NCBI GenBank assembly: GCA_029851125.1
Contig: CP100319.1
Location: 280,794-344,793 of the forward strand
Reading direction: 5' to 3'
DNA: 64,000 bases
DNA from: Candidatus Bostrichicola ureolyticus
Lineage (GTDB): Bacteria > Bacteroidota > Bacteroidia > Flavobacteriales > Blattabacteriaceae
Shown here: positions 19,084 through 28,238 of the stretch, in pieces
Layout: each line of letters begins with the position of its first letter
How positions within the stretch are numbered: position 1 is the stretch's first letter
Notes under the pieces: model-generated
Databases searched by the model: none
What the model was told of the DNA's origin: nothing
The model's input: the letters and a program-made list of their open reading frames with translations, nothing else
Program-made: the position numbers and the translations under genes

Positions 19084-20241
19084 ATGGCAGAAGTAGTATC
19101 AATGCCCCGTTTAAGTGACACTATGAATGAGGGTAAAGTAATTAAATGGTATAAAAAAGTAGGTGATAAAGTTTTCGAAGGTGATATTTTAGCTGAAATA
19201 GAAACTGATAAAGCTATTCAAGATTTTGAAATTGACATTAATGGCATATTGCTTTATATTGGGGTCCCTGAAGGACAAAGTGCTAAAGTTAATGATATAT
19301 TAGCTATAATTGGAGAATCTAATGAAAACATAAGTTCATTAATTTCACCAAAGGAAGACATAAAGGAAGACATAAAGGAAGACATAAAGGAAGACATAAA
19401 GGAAACTAAAGATAAAATTTTAGCTTCACCATTAGCTAAAAAACTAGCTATAGAAAAAAATATATATTTACAGGATATTGTAGGAAGTGGTTTTAATAAT
19501 CGTATTGTTAAACGTGATGTGGAAAAATATTTACGTGAAAAACAACGTATAGAACAACTAGATAATATTGTTACGCATTCTTCAATGCGTAAGATTATTG
19601 CCAAACGTTTAACTGAATCTAAATTTACTGCTCCTCATTATTATTTAATAAGGGAAATTAATATGGATAATCTTATTCAATTAAGACTTGATATTAACAA
19701 TAAACTTGATGAGGATAAAAAAATATCTATAAATGATATCATTATTAAAGCTTCTGCTATTGCATTACGTGAAAATCCAAAAATTAATTCTTCATGGACA
19801 GATTCTTCAATAATTTATCATTCTGATGTTAATATAGGTGTAGCGGTGGCAATAAAAGATGGTTTAGTAGTTCCTGTTATTTCAAAAGTTGATCAAAAAT
19901 CATTGCTTCAAATATCTTTTGAAATAAAAGATAAAGTTAATCGTGCTAAAGCCAATAAAATATATTCTAATGAAATATGTGGTAGTACATTTACTGTTTC
20001 TAATTTGGGAATGTTTGGAATAGAATTTTTTACTTCTATTATAAATCAACCTAATTCTTGTATTTTTTCTATAGGTTCTATTTTAGAAAAACCTATTGTT
20101 AAAGAAGGAAATATCGTAATAGGTAAAACAATAAAAGTCACTCTTGCTTGTGATCATCGTATTGTAGATGGTATTATAGGTAGTGCTTTTTTACAAACTT
20201 TTAAAGATATAATTGAAAATCCTATACTTATTTTAATATAA
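19084..20241 (+). CDS. pdhC: Pyruvate dehydrogenase E2 (dihydrolipoyl acetyltransferase)
   Basis: Core of the pyruvate dehydrogenase complex. Residues 1-77 form one lipoyl domain with the lipoylated Lys at 43 (ETDKA). A linker of four KEDI repeats (from about residue 90) follows, then a peripheral subunit-binding domain (SPLAKKLAIEKNI), and the catalytic domain ending with CDHRIVDG. 385 residues is short: free-living Bacteroidota often have two or more lipoyl domains and longer linkers. LipA (39269-40123) would supply the lipoyl group. The stop directly abuts the convergent ABC transporter gene. An E2 of another 2-oxoacid complex is possible, but the pdhA neighbour favours pyruvate. Confidence 0.93.
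   Translation: MAEVVSMPRLSDTMNEGKVIKWYKKVGDKVFEGDILAEIETDKAIQDFEIDINGILLYIGVPEGQSAKVNDILAIIGESNENISSLISPKEDIKEDIKEDIKEDIKETKDKILASPLAKKLAIEKNIYLQDIVGSGFNNRIVKRDVEKYLREKQRIEQLDNIVTHSSMRKIIAKRLTESKFTAPHYYLIREINMDNLIQLRLDINNKLDEDKKISINDIIIKASAIALRENPKINSSWTDSSIIYHSDVNIGVAVAIKDGLVVPVISKVDQKSLLQISFEIKDKVNRAKANKIYSNEICGSTFTVSNLGMFGIEFFTSIINQPNSCIFSIGSILEKPIVKEGNIVIGKTIKVTLACDHRIVDGIIGSAFLQTFKDIIENPILILI
19351..19404 (+). repeat. 12-bp in-frame tandem repeat in pdhC linker
   Basis: Four perfect copies of AAGGAAGACATA (19351-19398) plus a half copy encode the repeated KEDI linker of E2 between the lipoyl and subunit-binding domains. Perfect identity at the DNA level means recent slippage expansion; the multiple of three keeps the frame. 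Confidence 0.95.
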
Positions 20242-22014
20242 TTATAGTAATTTATTTTTTCGTAAAAGTTTGTTGTAAGTGCCTTCTTCTATAATATTAC
20301 CTTTATCTAATACAATAATGTTATCGGCATTTTTAACGGTAGAAATTCTATTAGCAATAATTAATGAAGTACGATTTTTCATAATGTTTAGTACTGCTTT
20401 TTCTGATTCAGTATCTAATGAAGATGTAGCTTCATCTAAAATAATAATTTTAGGATTTTTTAGTATAACTCTAGCAATATTAATTCTTTGTTTTTGTCCT
20501 TTAGATAATTGAATTCCACAATCTCCTATTAAAGTGTTATATCCTTGATTAAGAGATTGGATAAAATCATGAGCATTAGCTATTTTAGCAGCGTTAATTA
20601 CAGAATTAAAAGATACATTTTCATTACCTATAGCGATATTATTAAAAACAGAATCATTAAATATGACTGATTCTTCTAGAACTATTCCAAATAGATTTCT
20701 ATAATCTTTTATATTTATGTCTTTTATATTGATACCATCGATTAGAATTTGACCTGAAGTAACATTATAAAAACGTGCCAATAAATTAACTATAGTAGAT
20801 TTACCACTTCCAGAACGTCCAACTAATGCAATAGTTTTTCCTTTTTTCAATTTAAAGTTAATATTCTTAATTAATAAGGTATCGTTATATCCAAAATATA
20901 CATTTTTAAATACTATTTCATTTTTAAAATTTTCTATTCTATACATAGAATAATACTCACTAGCATTTGAGTTTAATATTTCAAATATACGTTCTACTGA
21001 AGCTTTTCCTTTATGTATATTTGAAGCAAAATTTACAATATTTTTAGCTGGATTAATTATTTGATAAAATAAACCAATAAAAGGAAATAAAATTTCAGTT
21101 GAAATCTCTTTTCTTTCTATAAGAATTCCACCATACAAAATTATTAATATCATTATAATTGAAGATAAAAATTCACTTATTGGAGAAGCTAATTCTTTTT
21201 TTATATTTACACGTGAGGAAAATTTTTTCTGTAAAAGTGATATATTTTCAAATATATTTTGCATTTTATTTTCTGCATTAAAAATTTTAATAATTTTTAT
21301 AGCATTAATAGTTTCTTCAGTAACTGAAAAAAGTTTTCCTAATTCATATTGAGATTTATAAGAATCTGTTTGTAGATTTTTTCCAATCAAATATATAACA
21401 GTTACCATTAATGGTAATATCATTATTGCAAAAATTGTAAGTTTATGATTCATGAAGAATAGAGCAATAAAATGAAAAGATAACATTATAGGCAAACTTA
21501 TAATATTTGCTAATGGAATAATTATAGTGTGTTCTATTTCAATAACATCGTTAAATATTCTTGACATTATATCTCCTTTTTTTTTAGAATAAAGAAAAAA
21601 AATTGGTAAGTATAATATTTTTTTATATAAATCGTTTCGAATATCACAGACCATAGAATTTTTGATAATAATCATGTAATATTCATATATATAATGAAAT
21701 ATATTTCTAATAAAAAAAAGAAAAATAGTTAATCCACAAAATATTGCTAATGTATATGATTTACCAAATTCTTGATACAGAATAAGAATATTCTTTTTAA
21801 AAAAGAATTTGATTATATCAAATATATTACGATTATTATGAATAGATATAGCAGTATTTTGTGAATTGGGTTCAAGTAATATACTTAAAACAGGAGTAAT
21901 AGATATTATAGATATAACTGACAGCAAAGAATAAAGTGCATGAAATATTATATTTAATAAATAATAATATTTATAATATATTAAATAATGTAATATTATT
22001 TTCAAATGTTCCAT
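20242..22014 (-). CDS. ABC exporter, fused membrane and ATPase domains (MsbA/multidrug type)
   Basis: 590 residues. The N-terminal half has about six hydrophobic helices (type I exporter fold). The ATPase half has Walker A GRSGSGKST, Q-loop after NLFGIVLEES, signature LSKGQKQR, Walker B IIILDEATSSLD and an H-loop reading NRIST where the usual switch His appears as Asn (ANRIST in place of AHRLST). That substitution may lower or alter ATP hydrolysis. Substrate is not evident: the MsbA family flips lipid A, but this genome's lipid A capacity is uncertain because the lpxC half of the usual lpxC-fabZ fusion is missing at 25633. Divergent from ligA with a 45-base gap. Confidence 0.88.
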   Translation of the reverse strand: MEHLKIILHYLIYYKYYYLLNIIFHALYSLLSVISIISITPVLSILLEPNSQNTAISIHNNRNIFDIIKFFFKKNILILYQEFGKSYTLAIFCGLTIFLFFIRNIFHYIYEYYMIIIKNSMVCDIRNDLYKKILYLPIFFLYSKKKGDIMSRIFNDVIEIEHTIIIPLANIISLPIMLSFHFIALFFMNHKLTIFAIMILPLMVTVIYLIGKNLQTDSYKSQYELGKLFSVTEETINAIKIIKIFNAENKMQNIFENISLLQKKFSSRVNIKKELASPISEFLSSIIMILIILYGGILIERKEISTEILFPFIGLFYQIINPAKNIVNFASNIHKGKASVERIFEILNSNASEYYSMYRIENFKNEIVFKNVYFGYNDTLLIKNINFKLKKGKTIALVGRSGSGKSTIVNLLARFYNVTSGQILIDGINIKDINIKDYRNLFGIVLEESVIFNDSVFNNIAIGNENVSFNSVINAAKIANAHDFIQSLNQGYNTLIGDCGIQLSKGQKQRINIARVILKNPKIIILDEATSSLDTESEKAVLNIMKNRTSLIIANRISTVKNADNIIVLDKGNIIEEGTYNKLLRKNKLL

Positions 22015-22059
22015 TTAATTAAATTCTATCAAAGGTAAAAATCAATAATATAATATAAA

Positions 22060-23775
22060 ATGAATAAAACAAAAATTGTAAAAAAAATAATTTCTTTACG
22101 AAAAGAAATTTATGAACATAATTATAAATATTATATATCTAATAATCCTGAAATATCAGATTATGAATTTGATATGAAATTAAAAGAATTAGATAGCATT
22201 GAGAAGGAATATCCTGAATATAATGATTTAGCTTCTCCCACTAAAAAAATTTGTGAAGATGTTATTAAATTTTTTCCTGTTGTAAATCATCGTTATCAAA
22301 TGTACTCATTAAATAATGTTTATAGTCAACAAGAGGTTATTGATTGGGAAATACGTATAAAAAAACATTTAAAATCTTATATAGAATATGTATGTGAATT
22401 AAAATATGATGGAATATCAATAAGTTTACGTTATAAAAATGGATATTTGATTAGTGCTTTAACTCGTGGAGATGGTATTCATGGAAATGAAATAATTAAT
22501 AATATACGTGCTATAGATTCAGTTCCACTTAAACTAAAAGGTAATTATCCTTATGATATTGAGGTTCGTGCAGAAATTATTCTACCTTTAATAGAATTTA
22601 AAAAAATTAATCAAGAACGTATAAAAAAAGGAAATAAACCTTATGCTAATCCTCGCAATACAGTTAATGGTTTATTAAAACAAAAAAATAAAAAACATTA
22701 TTTAAATTATTTAGAATGTTTAGTTTATTCTATTATTAATAATAATAATATTAATAATAATATTTATAATTATCAATATTATAATTTAATGTATGCTCGC
22801 GAATGGGGATTTAAAGTTCCTAAAAGTATTCAGATTTGTAAATCAATTACAAATATTTTTAATTATATTGATTATTGGAATATTGCTAGATCTAATTTAG
22901 AATATGATATTGATGGAATTGTTATAAAGGTTAATAATTATCATCAACAAGCAATATTAGGTTATACCTCTAAATATCCACGTTGGGCTATTGCTTATAA
23001 ATTCAAATCACAAAGAGTAATAACGCAAATTTTAAATGTTAATTTTGAAGTAGGACGTACTGGAGTAGTAACTCCTGTAGCAGAACTTAAACCTATTGGT
23101 TTTGATGGAACAACTGTTAAACGAGCTTCGTTATATAACGAAGCTTTTATAAATAAATTAGGTCTTTATAAGGATGATTTTGTTGTTTTAGAAAAAGGTG
23201 GAAATATTATTCCTAAAATAATAGGCGTTGATAAACGGACTACTAATAAAAAATATAAATTTATAAATATATGTCCTGCTTGTAATACATTTTTAATTAA
23301 AAAAAATAATATATATTACTGTACCAATGAAATTGGTTGTTATTCACAAATAATAGAAAAAATACAGCATTTTGTAAAAGCAATGAATATTGCTAATATA
23401 GGTCGTAATACTATTAGACAGTTATATAATGCTAATTTATTACGTACAATTGCAGATTTATATACAATAAAAAAAGTAAAGCCATTTTTTAATGCACAAA
23501 ATATTATAGAAGAAATCGAAAAATCTAAAAAAAATCCTTTTTATAAAGTTTTATATGCATTATGTATTCCTAATGTTGGAGAATATATAGCTAAAAAACT
23601 AACACATATATTTTTTAATATTGATGAATTAATGTTGGCTGATTACGATAAATTAATAAATATTAACAATATAGGAAATAAAATTATTCTTTCTTTAAAA
23701 GAATATTTTTCAAAAGATTTTAACATAAAAATTATAAATAAACTAAAAAAAAATGGTATTAAATTTACCATTTAA
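22060..23775 (+). CDS. ligA: NAD-dependent DNA ligase lacking the BRCT domain
   Basis: Seals nicks in replication and repair. The adenylation motif KYDG (Lys 115) and the N-terminal Ia domain Tyr pairs (HNYKYYISNNPEISDYEFD) are present. The OB fold (FEVGRTGVVTPVAELKPI), four-Cys zinc finger (CPAC...C...C) and helix-hairpin-helix region (IPNVGEYIAKKL) follow. It ends at residue 571 just after the HhH domain, whereas typical LigA has 660-680 residues with a C-terminal BRCT domain. The domain appears cleanly lost; the next gene starts 9 bases on. Confidence 0.95.
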   Translation: MNKTKIVKKIISLRKEIYEHNYKYYISNNPEISDYEFDMKLKELDSIEKEYPEYNDLASPTKKICEDVIKFFPVVNHRYQMYSLNNVYSQQEVIDWEIRIKKHLKSYIEYVCELKYDGISISLRYKNGYLISALTRGDGIHGNEIINNIRAIDSVPLKLKGNYPYDIEVRAEIILPLIEFKKINQERIKKGNKPYANPRNTVNGLLKQKNKKHYLNYLECLVYSIINNNNINNNIYNYQYYNLMYAREWGFKVPKSIQICKSITNIFNYIDYWNIARSNLEYDIDGIVIKVNNYHQQAILGYTSKYPRWAIAYKFKSQRVITQILNVNFEVGRTGVVTPVAELKPIGFDGTTVKRASLYNEAFINKLGLYKDDFVVLEKGGNIIPKIIGVDKRTTNKKYKFINICPACNTFLIKKNNIYYCTNEIGCYSQIIEKIQHFVKAMNIANIGRNTIRQLYNANLLRTIADLYTIKKVKPFFNAQNIIEEIEKSKKNPFYKVLYALCIPNVGEYIAKKLTHIFFNIDELMLADYDKLININNIGNKIILSLKEYFSKDFNIKIINKLKKNGIKFTI

Positions 23776-23784
23776 AATTTAAAA

Positions 23785-24927
23785 ATGATATTTGACATTA
23801 TTTATTTAGATAAATATTATGATATATTTAAAGAACATACAATTACCTCTAGAATATTTAGACATTCTGAATTATTAATACAATTAGAAAAATATAGTAA
23901 TAAATGTATTATTGATTTAATAGGACATTCTATAGAAAAAAGAGAAATTTATAAACTACAATTGGGTTTAGGAAAAAAAAAAATAATGATATGGTCTCAA
24001 ATGCATGGAAATGAAACGACCGGTACAATAGCTATGTTTGATGTATTACGTTATCTTAATGAGGATAACTCATTGACTAACTTTTTAAAAGAAAAGTTGA
24101 ATATTTCATATATTCCAATACTTAATCCTGATGGATCAGAAATATTTAAACGTAATAATGCAATAGATATTGATTTAAATAGAGATGCAAGAGCTTTAAA
24201 GTCTCCTGAAAGTAATATACTTTTTAATAATATTAAATCTTTAAATCCTGATATTCTTTTTAATTTACATGATCAAAAAAGCATATACAATGTAGGTGAT
24301 ACACATAAACCTGCAGTATTATCTTTTTTAGCTCCTTCTGAAGATAAAAAACGTACTATAACATATTATAGAAAAAAAACTATGAATATAATAAATTTTA
24401 TTGAAAAAAATATTAAAATCATTTTACCAGGTATGATTGGAAGATATTATGACGAATTTTATCCTACAGCTACAGGAGATAATCTTCAAAGAATGGGATA
24501 TCCATGTGTACTGTTTGAGGCAGGGTATTATTTAAATGATTGGCAAAAAATTAAAGTTAGAAAATATAATGCAATTGCAATTTTAGCAGGATTGTTTTAT
24601 TTAGCTAATGAAGAAAATATTGAACAAGATTATAGATATTATTTTTCTATTCCCGAAAATAGCAAAAATCTTATTGATATAATTTATAAAAATGTAAAAA
24701 TTAGAAAAAAAGGAATGGAATTTTCCGTAGATATTGGGATTATGTATGAAGAAAAATATAATATTGACACAAATACTATTGATTTTATTCCTAAAATAAT
24801 TGAAATAGGTGATCTTAAGTATTTTTTTTGTAGAACTGAGGTAAAAGCTTATGGAAAAAATTATATTGGCCAATATGGTAAAACTTATCCTAACATTGGT
24901 GAAGTTGCTAACTTCCAACTTATTTAA
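23785..24927 (+). CDS. M14-family zinc carboxypeptidase-like protein
   Basis: 380 residues. Zinc ligands fit HXXE in MHGNE (His 74, Glu 77) and NLHDQ (His 162). NPDG and DLNRDA match the substrate-binding part of the M14 fold, and a Glu in VLFEAGYY could be catalytic. Related to flavobacterial M14 metallopeptidases and the succinylglutamate desuccinylase/aspartoacylase superfamily. The substrate cannot be told; no signal peptide is visible, so a cytoplasmic peptide- or amide-trimming role is possible. Its stop overlaps the convergent rpmH stop by 4 bases. Retention of a full-length peptidase of unknown role in a reduced genome is notable. Confidence 0.82.
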   Translation: MIFDIIYLDKYYDIFKEHTITSRIFRHSELLIQLEKYSNKCIIDLIGHSIEKREIYKLQLGLGKKKIMIWSQMHGNETTGTIAMFDVLRYLNEDNSLTNFLKEKLNISYIPILNPDGSEIFKRNNAIDIDLNRDARALKSPESNILFNNIKSLNPDILFNLHDQKSIYNVGDTHKPAVLSFLAPSEDKKRTITYYRKKTMNIINFIEKNIKIILPGMIGRYYDEFYPTATGDNLQRMGYPCVLFEAGYYLNDWQKIKVRKYNAIAILAGLFYLANEENIEQDYRYYFSIPENSKNLIDIIYKNVKIRKKGMEFSVDIGIMYEEKYNIDTNTIDFIPKIIEIGDLKYFFCRTEVKAYGKNYIGQYGKTYPNIGEVANFQLI

Positions 24928-25070
24928 GTTTCATTACTAACTGTTAATTTTTTTCTATTTTTTTTTCGTCTTCGTGCTAAAATTTTCCTACCATTATTAT
25001 TTATCATACGTTTAAGATATCCGTGTTTGTTGACTCTTTTTCTTTTTGATGGTTGATATGTTCTTTTCAT
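24924..25070 (-). CDS. rpmH: Ribosomal protein L34
   Basis: 48 residues, beginning [20 protein letters not shown] and continuing [21 protein letters not shown]. This is the strongly basic L34 family; normal length is 44-52. It lies away from rnpA and dnaA, as in other Bacteroidota. The TAA stop is shared in part with the convergent M14 peptidase stop. Confidence 0.95.
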   Translation of the reverse strand: MKRTYQPSKRKRVNKHGYLKRMINNNGRKILARRRKKNRKKLTVSNET

Positions 25071-25161
25071 TTTTTGTTTTTCTATTGCCTAATAAAATTA
25101 AAATAATTATACCTAATAAAATTCCAAATAAAAAATATAAAAAACGTTTATAAAAATTCAT
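25012..25161 (-). CDS. Possible small single-pass membrane protein (remnant)
   Basis: A 49-residue minus-strand frame beginning [20 protein letters not shown] with a single hydrophobic helix (residues about 7-24), then a basic tail. The first part resembles small flavobacterial membrane proteins of the DUF4258 type that occur near rpmH and tsaE, but the conserved Cys-containing tail is missing. The last 59 bases overlap the start of rpmH in another frame. It may be a truncated survivor or a decayed gene; AT-rich DNA easily yields hydrophobic frames, so confidence is limited. Confidence 0.4.
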   Translation of the reverse strand: MNFYKRFLYFLFGILLGIIILILLGNRKTKNEKNISTIKKKKSQQTRIS

Positions 25162-25176
25162 AATAAAATTAATAAT

Positions 25177-25584
25177 TTATATAAATTTAATATTACGAAT
25201 ATTTCCATTTTTTTTTATTATTACTTTATGATAATTAATAGGTAAAATATGTTCATATTTTTCAGGCCATTCAATTAAACAAATATTTTTAGAAAAAAAA
25301 TAATCTTCATATCCTAAATCGAATATTTCATATTCGTTTTCTATTCTATAGAAATCAAAATGATAAATTTTTTTTGTGTTTGCATACAAATATTCGTTTA
25401 CTATAGTAAAAGTAGGACTATTTACTAAATTAGTACTTCCTAAACATTTACATATATAACTTATCAAAGTAGTTTTTCCTGATCCCATACTTCCATAAAC
25501 AGCTATTATATTATGATAATAATGTTGTGAAATGTAATTGCCTACTTGTAATAAGTTATTTATTTTTTTTATATAAAAATGCAT
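25177..25584 (-). CDS. tsaE: tRNA threonylcarbamoyladenosine synthesis ATPase TsaE
   Basis: 135-residue P-loop protein that energises the TsaB/TsaD complex making t6A37 in ANN-decoding tRNAs. Walker A is GSMGSGKTTLI; SPTFTIVNEYL and HFDFYRIENEYEIFDLGYEDYF are the TsaE signature, and CLIEWPEKYEHILP follows. Divergent from fabZ with a 48-base AT-only gap. Confidence 0.94.
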   Translation of the reverse strand: MHFYIKKINNLLQVGNYISQHYYHNIIAVYGSMGSGKTTLISYICKCLGSTNLVNSPTFTIVNEYLYANTKKIYHFDFYRIENEYEIFDLGYEDYFFSKNICLIEWPEKYEHILPINYHKVIIKKNGNIRNIKFI

Positions 25585-25632
25585 ATAATTAAATTTTAAT
25601 TTAAATTAAACTAATTATTAATTAATAAAAAT

Positions 25633-26094
25633 TTGATAAAAAAACATAACAACACATTATATGATATTAATCATATAATGTCTATTTTACCACATAAACC
25701 ACCTTTTATTTTTGTAGATAAAATTATAGAATTTACAGATAATCATGTTGTTGGAATAAAAGCTGTTACTATAAATGAACCTTTTTTTGTAGGACATTTT
25801 CCTAATGAACCAATAATGCCAGGTGTATTATTAATTGAAGCAATGGCACAAGTAGGTGGTATTTTTGTTCTAAGTAAAGTAGATGATCCTAAAAAATATT
25901 CTACTTATTTATTAAAAATAGATAAAACAAAATTTAAAAAAAAAGTAGTTCCTGGAGATATTATTATATTTAAATTAATTTTATTAAGACCTATTATAAA
26001 AAACATAATAAATATGCAGGGGTATGGATATGTTAATAATAATATAGTAGTAGAAACAGAATTAATATCAAAAATATCTAAAAAAAATAATTAA
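25633..26094 (+). CDS. fabZ: 3-hydroxyacyl-ACP dehydratase FabZ, free-standing
   Basis: Dehydrates 3-hydroxyacyl-ACP in fatty-acid elongation. 153 residues with the hot-dog fold: ILPHKPPFIFVDK, catalytic His in GHFPNEPIMPGVL, Glu in LIEAMAQ. In most Bacteroidota FabZ is the C-terminal half of an LpxC-FabZ fusion; here only the FabZ half remains. The frame opens at TTG 25633 with a short tail (DINHIM) resembling the fusion linker; ATG 25678 is an alternative but would begin right at ILPH. It is coupled to efp with a one-base overlap. Confidence 0.93.
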   Translation: MIKKHNNTLYDINHIMSILPHKPPFIFVDKIIEFTDNHVVGIKAVTINEPFFVGHFPNEPIMPGVLLIEAMAQVGGIFVLSKVDDPKKYSTYLLKIDKTKFKKKVVPGDIIIFKLILLRPIIKNIINMQGYGYVNNNIVVETELISKISKKNN

Positions 26095-26663
26095 TGGCAT
26101 CAACAACTATTAAAAAAGGTTTATGTTTATTGCTAAATGGTGAAATTTATAAAGTAATAGAATTTCTACATGTAAAACCTGGAAAGGGATCGGCATTTGT
26201 ACGGACTAAACTAAAACATATAATTACAGGACATATATTAGAAAATACTTTTCCATCTGGACATAAGATAGAAAACGTCCGTATAGAAACTCGTAATTAC
26301 AAATATTTATATAGAGATAAAACATTGTTTTATTTTATGAATGTTATAAATTATGATCAAATTTTTTTAGATAAAAAAGTTATAAATAATTACCAATTTT
26401 TGAAAGAAGGGATTACAGTTAAAATAATTTTTCGTAATGATATTCCATTATATGTAGATATGCCTAATAATGTAATATTACAAGTAATTTATACAGAGAA
26501 ATGTATAAAAGGAGACACTATTATAAATGCTACAAAACAGGCTAAATTAGAAAATGGAATTACTGTGCAAGTCCCTTTATTTATAGATATTGGAGAATAT
26601 ATTAAAATAAACATTGAAAAATGTTCATATATAGAAAGATATAAAGATATAAAAAAAAATTAA
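26094..26663 (+). CDS. efp: Elongation factor P
   Basis: Relieves ribosome stalling at proline runs. 189 residues, three-domain length. The N-terminal loop HVKPGKGSAFVRTKLK carries the Lys that is modified in some bacteria; FPSGHKIENVRIE and the C-terminal NGITVQVPLFIDIGEYIKI are family marks. No epm-type modification genes are seen here. It starts on the last base of the fabZ stop. Confidence 0.95.
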   Translation: MASTTIKKGLCLLLNGEIYKVIEFLHVKPGKGSAFVRTKLKHIITGHILENTFPSGHKIENVRIETRNYKYLYRDKTLFYFMNVINYDQIFLDKKVINNYQFLKEGITVKIIFRNDIPLYVDMPNNVILQVIYTEKCIKGDTIINATKQAKLENGITVQVPLFIDIGEYIKINIEKCSYIERYKDIKKN

Positions 26664-26664
26664 A

Positions 26665-27543
26665 ATGAGCATTTTAGTTAACAAAAATTCAAAAGTGATT
26701 GTACAAGGATTTACTGGAAAAGAGGGAAGTTTTCATTCAGAGAAAATGATTGATTATGGAACTAATGTAATAGGAGGAGTTACACCAGGTAAAGGTGGCC
26801 AAATACATTTAGAAAAACCTGTATTTAATACAGTAGAAGAAGCAGTAAAAGAATTAGGATTAATTGATGTAAGCATAATTTTTGTTCCTGCAATATTTGC
26901 TGCTGATGTTATACTTGAAGCAGCTTACGCTGGAATATCACTTATAGTTTGTATTACTGAAGGTATACCTATTTCAGATATGATTAAAGTAAAATATTAT
27001 CTAAATAATAAAAATTGTAAATTAATTGGTCCCAATTGTCCTGGAATAATAACAGTTGAAGAAACTTTAATAGGTATTATGCCTAGTTATATATTTAAAA
27101 AAGGAAATATAGGTATTATATCTAGATCTGGAACATTAACTTACGAAGTAGCTGATCAAATAGTTAAAGCAGGTTATGGTATATCTACAGCAATTGGTAT
27201 TGGGGGTGATTATATTATTGGTTTTAGTATACTAGAAATAATAAAATTATTTATGAACGATCCAGATACTGATGCTATTGTATTGATAGGAGAAATTGGT
27301 GGACAACTTGAAATTGAAGCAGCAAAATGGATAAAAAAAAATAAGTGTAATAAACCAGTAATTGGATTTATTGCTGGTTTAACTGCACCAAAAGGACGTA
27401 TTATGGGACATGCTGGAGCTATAATTGGTGGCCATAATGAAACAGCACAATTTAAAATTGAAATAATGAAAAAATGTGGTATATATGTAGTAACATCTAT
27501 TGCTAAAATAGGAGATGATATAAGTAAAATACTTATGAAATAA
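26665..27543 (+). CDS. sucD: Succinyl-CoA ligase, alpha subunit
   Basis: Converts succinyl-CoA to succinate with substrate-level phosphorylation, jointly with SucC (not in window). 292 residues. The CoA-binding FTGKEGSFHSEKMIDYGTNVIGGVTPGKGG, the GPNCPG motif and the phosphohistidine loop GHAGAIIGG are intact. Together with mdh it shows that part of the TCA cycle persists. Neighbour order efp-sucD is common in Flavobacteriia. Confidence 0.96.
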   Translation: MSILVNKNSKVIVQGFTGKEGSFHSEKMIDYGTNVIGGVTPGKGGQIHLEKPVFNTVEEAVKELGLIDVSIIFVPAIFAADVILEAAYAGISLIVCITEGIPISDMIKVKYYLNNKNCKLIGPNCPGIITVEETLIGIMPSYIFKKGNIGIISRSGTLTYEVADQIVKAGYGISTAIGIGGDYIIGFSILEIIKLFMNDPDTDAIVLIGEIGGQLEIEAAKWIKKNKCNKPVIGFIAGLTAPKGRIMGHAGAIIGGHNETAQFKIEIMKKCGIYVVTSIAKIGDDISKILMK

Positions 27544-27560
27544 TAAAATATAATTATATA

Positions 27561-27583
27561 TATTTATTACTTTGTAATAAATA
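27561..27583. terminator. AT-rich hairpin between sucD and the peroxiredoxin gene
   Basis: Ten perfectly paired bases (TATTTATTAC / GTAATAAATA) flank a TTT loop in the 48-base gap. It could attenuate or process the transcript, but A/T-only stems arise often in DNA this AT-rich, so function is uncertain. Confidence 0.3.
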
Positions 27584-27591
27584 AAATATAT

Positions 27592-28224
27592 ATGAAAGTT
27601 TTAGTTGGAAAATATGCTCCTAATTTTAAAGCGAATGCTATAATAAATAACAAAATAATAGAAAACTTTAAATTAAAACAATTTATAGGAAAGTATGTAT
27701 TATTATTTTTTTATCCTAAAGATTTTACTTTTGTATGTCCTACTGAATTACATGCTTTTCAAGAAAAACTACAAGATTTTGAATCAAGAAATGTACAAAT
27801 TATTGCTGTCTCTACAGATACAGAACAATCCCATTGGGGATGGATGCAGCTATCAAAACAAGAAGGTGGAATAAAAGGCATTACCTATCCTATTGTAGCT
27901 GATACTAATAAAACTATTTCTTATAATTATGGAGTTTTAGCAGGTGATTGGATTTATGATGAAGAAAAAGATCAAATAGAAGCAGATAAAGAATTGGTGG
28001 CTTATAGAGGACTTTTTTTAATTGATAAAGAAGGTATTATACGTCATCAATTAATTAATGATATGCCAATAGGTAGAAATGTAAATGAAGCGCTACGTAT
28101 CGTAGATGCACTAATTTTTTTTGAAAAAAATGGAGAAGTATGTCCAGCTAATTGGAAATTAGGTGATAAAGGTATAAAAACTGATCATAAAAGTGTAGCA
28201 CTATATTTATCTAAAAAGAAATAA
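27592..28224 (+). CDS. 2-Cys peroxiredoxin (AhpC/Tpx-like)
   Basis: Reduces hydrogen and organic peroxides. 210 residues; the peroxidatic Cys is at 49 in FTFVCPTE and the resolving Cys at 184 in GEVCPANW, so it is a typical 2-Cys enzyme. The likely reductant is thioredoxin, supplied by trxA (53557-53874) and trxB (46593-47525), since no ahpF is seen here. A well-preserved antioxidant gene is consistent with an aerobic, intracellular life. Confidence 0.94.
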   Translation: MKVLVGKYAPNFKANAIINNKIIENFKLKQFIGKYVLLFFYPKDFTFVCPTELHAFQEKLQDFESRNVQIIAVSTDTEQSHWGWMQLSKQEGGIKGITYPIVADTNKTISYNYGVLAGDWIYDEEKDQIEADKELVAYRGLFLIDKEGIIRHQLINDMPIGRNVNEALRIVDALIFFEKNGEVCPANWKLGDKGIKTDHKSVALYLSKKK

Positions 28225-28238
28225 TCCTTTTAAAAATA

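Noticed and set aside
25595..25610. 16-bp palindrome between tsaE and fabZ
   Set aside because: Contains only A and T, so chance occurrence is likely.
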